This document shows positions 5,261-5,733 of a stretch of DNA of 5,733 bases, piece by piece. A model generated the notes under the pieces. The model searched no databases, was not told the DNA's origin, and saw only the letters and a list, made by a program, of their open reading frames with translations. This DNA is from Candidatus Poribacteria bacterium (GTDB lineage: Bacteria; Poribacteria; WGA-4E; WGA-3G): positions 1-5,733 of the forward strand of contig VXZL01000504.1 in NCBI GenBank assembly GCA_009845505.1. The letters are read 5' to 3'. Within the stretch, counting starts at the first letter, position 1, and each line of letters starts with the position of its first letter. The translations under genes were made by a program, and so were the position numbers.

Positions 5261-5733
5261 CTATAAAAAGGATCGGAAATTCTGCTTATAACCCTCAACC
5301 CCATCTTGAAGATATGTTAGTTCGTTGCCACCCGTATTGTCAAGGTGTAAGCCTTGAAGTTTACCTTTCACAGCAATAGTATCCATTAAAACACGCATGA
5401 GTTGACAAACAGACTGGATGTCTCGTTTGGGAAGGGTTAGCGTTGCATTGGATACACCCTTGTTGCTAAAATCCAAGGCAGTCCCGCGATAGGAAGCCGT
5501 CTGCATGTGCGTCATGGACATCCCTTCAAACGCAATCAATTTGCTGTCCACTCCGGTGTTTGTTGGAAGGACTAAATCCGTTCCCAATTCCTCCCAATGA
5601 ATAAAAAGAACGACTTTATCTCTCGGACCGGCGATGATACCGTTGAGACTTGAGTGGTTGCTTGTAGGTCCCTTCGCCGGTATGACGTTAGCACCGGAGC
5701 CGCGTTCCTGAATAGATTCCGTATAAAGTTGGA
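5261..5733 (-). CDS. Unrecognised protein, C-terminal part only
   Basis: The frame ending in TAG at 5263-5261 is open all the way to the right edge, giving 156 visible residues, so the true start lies outside the window. A TTG at 5587 preceded by GGGAGGAA could be taken for a start, but the spacing is only 2 nt and the 48 codons before it read as ordinary protein (GIIAGPRDKVVLFIHWEEL). I recognise no family. The visible part is soluble-looking, with no membrane span or signal; beta-rich stretches such as KVVLFIHW and TDLVLPTNTGVDSKLIAFEG are followed by a likely helix (about residues 106-122, RDIQSVCQLMRVLMDTI) and a tail ending NFRSFL. It stands 37 bp before the kinase gene on the same strand, so the two may share a transcript. 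No function is proposed. Confidence 0.75.
   Translation of the reverse strand, partial: QLYTESIQERGSGANVIPAKGPTSNHSSLNGIIAGPRDKVVLFIHWEELGTDLVLPTNTGVDSKLIAFEGMSMTHMQTASYRGTALDFSNKGVSNATLTLPKRDIQSVCQLMRVLMDTIAVKGKLQGLHLDNTGGNELTYLQDGVEGYKQNFRSFL

Noticed and set aside
5585..5595. TTG start with GGGAGGAA for the right-edge gene
   Set aside because: The spacing is only 2 nt and the frame continues open upstream to the edge with protein-like sequence, so it is more likely internal.

Overview
The window carries one compact block of genes, all read on the minus strand (right to left), with gaps of only 21 to 162 bp. No RNA gene, insertion sequence or CRISPR array is visible, and no stretch of 300 bases lacks a gene. 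In transcription order: the 3' end of an unrecognised protein (5733-5261, cut by the right edge); a membrane histidine kinase of the NtrY/PilS type (5223-3166); an NtrC-family sigma-54 response regulator (3125-1713); a GspG-like pseudopilin with an unusual Gln at mature position +5 (1691-1257); a type IV prepilin peptidase (1094-306); and the start of a secreted or periplasmic protein of unknown function (238-1, cut by the left edge).

The genes suggest a regulation-plus-export module. The kinase would sense a signal outside the membrane and phosphorylate Asp52 of the regulator, which then drives sigma-54 RNA polymerase. The next two genes are a type II secretion/type IV pilus-like pseudopilin and the peptidase that cleaves such proteins. 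This resembles the PilS/PilR-pilin arrangement, although the kinase and regulator look closer to NtrY/NtrX. The regulatory target is inference, because I found no convincing sigma-54 promoter in the window.

The most unusual structure is a family of short degenerate tandem repeats with a strict 7-bp period (units close to RGTTNNC, for example GGTTGTC, AGTTAGC, GGTTCGC). They lie in three of the five intergenic gaps, with three clusters in the 162-bp pseudopilin-peptidase gap, and once inside a gene. Inside the kinase gene a perfectly phased four-unit array encodes part of an extended loop in the ATP-binding domain. Two arrays directly abut start codons that have no clear Shine-Dalgarno sequence.

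The organism is a Gram-negative-type bacterium of medium GC content. Intergenic heptamer arrays of this sort, with NtrY/NtrC-like and GspG-like genes, remind me of uncultured marine or sponge-associated lineages such as Candidatus Poribacteria. That is recollection, not a search result, and should be held loosely.
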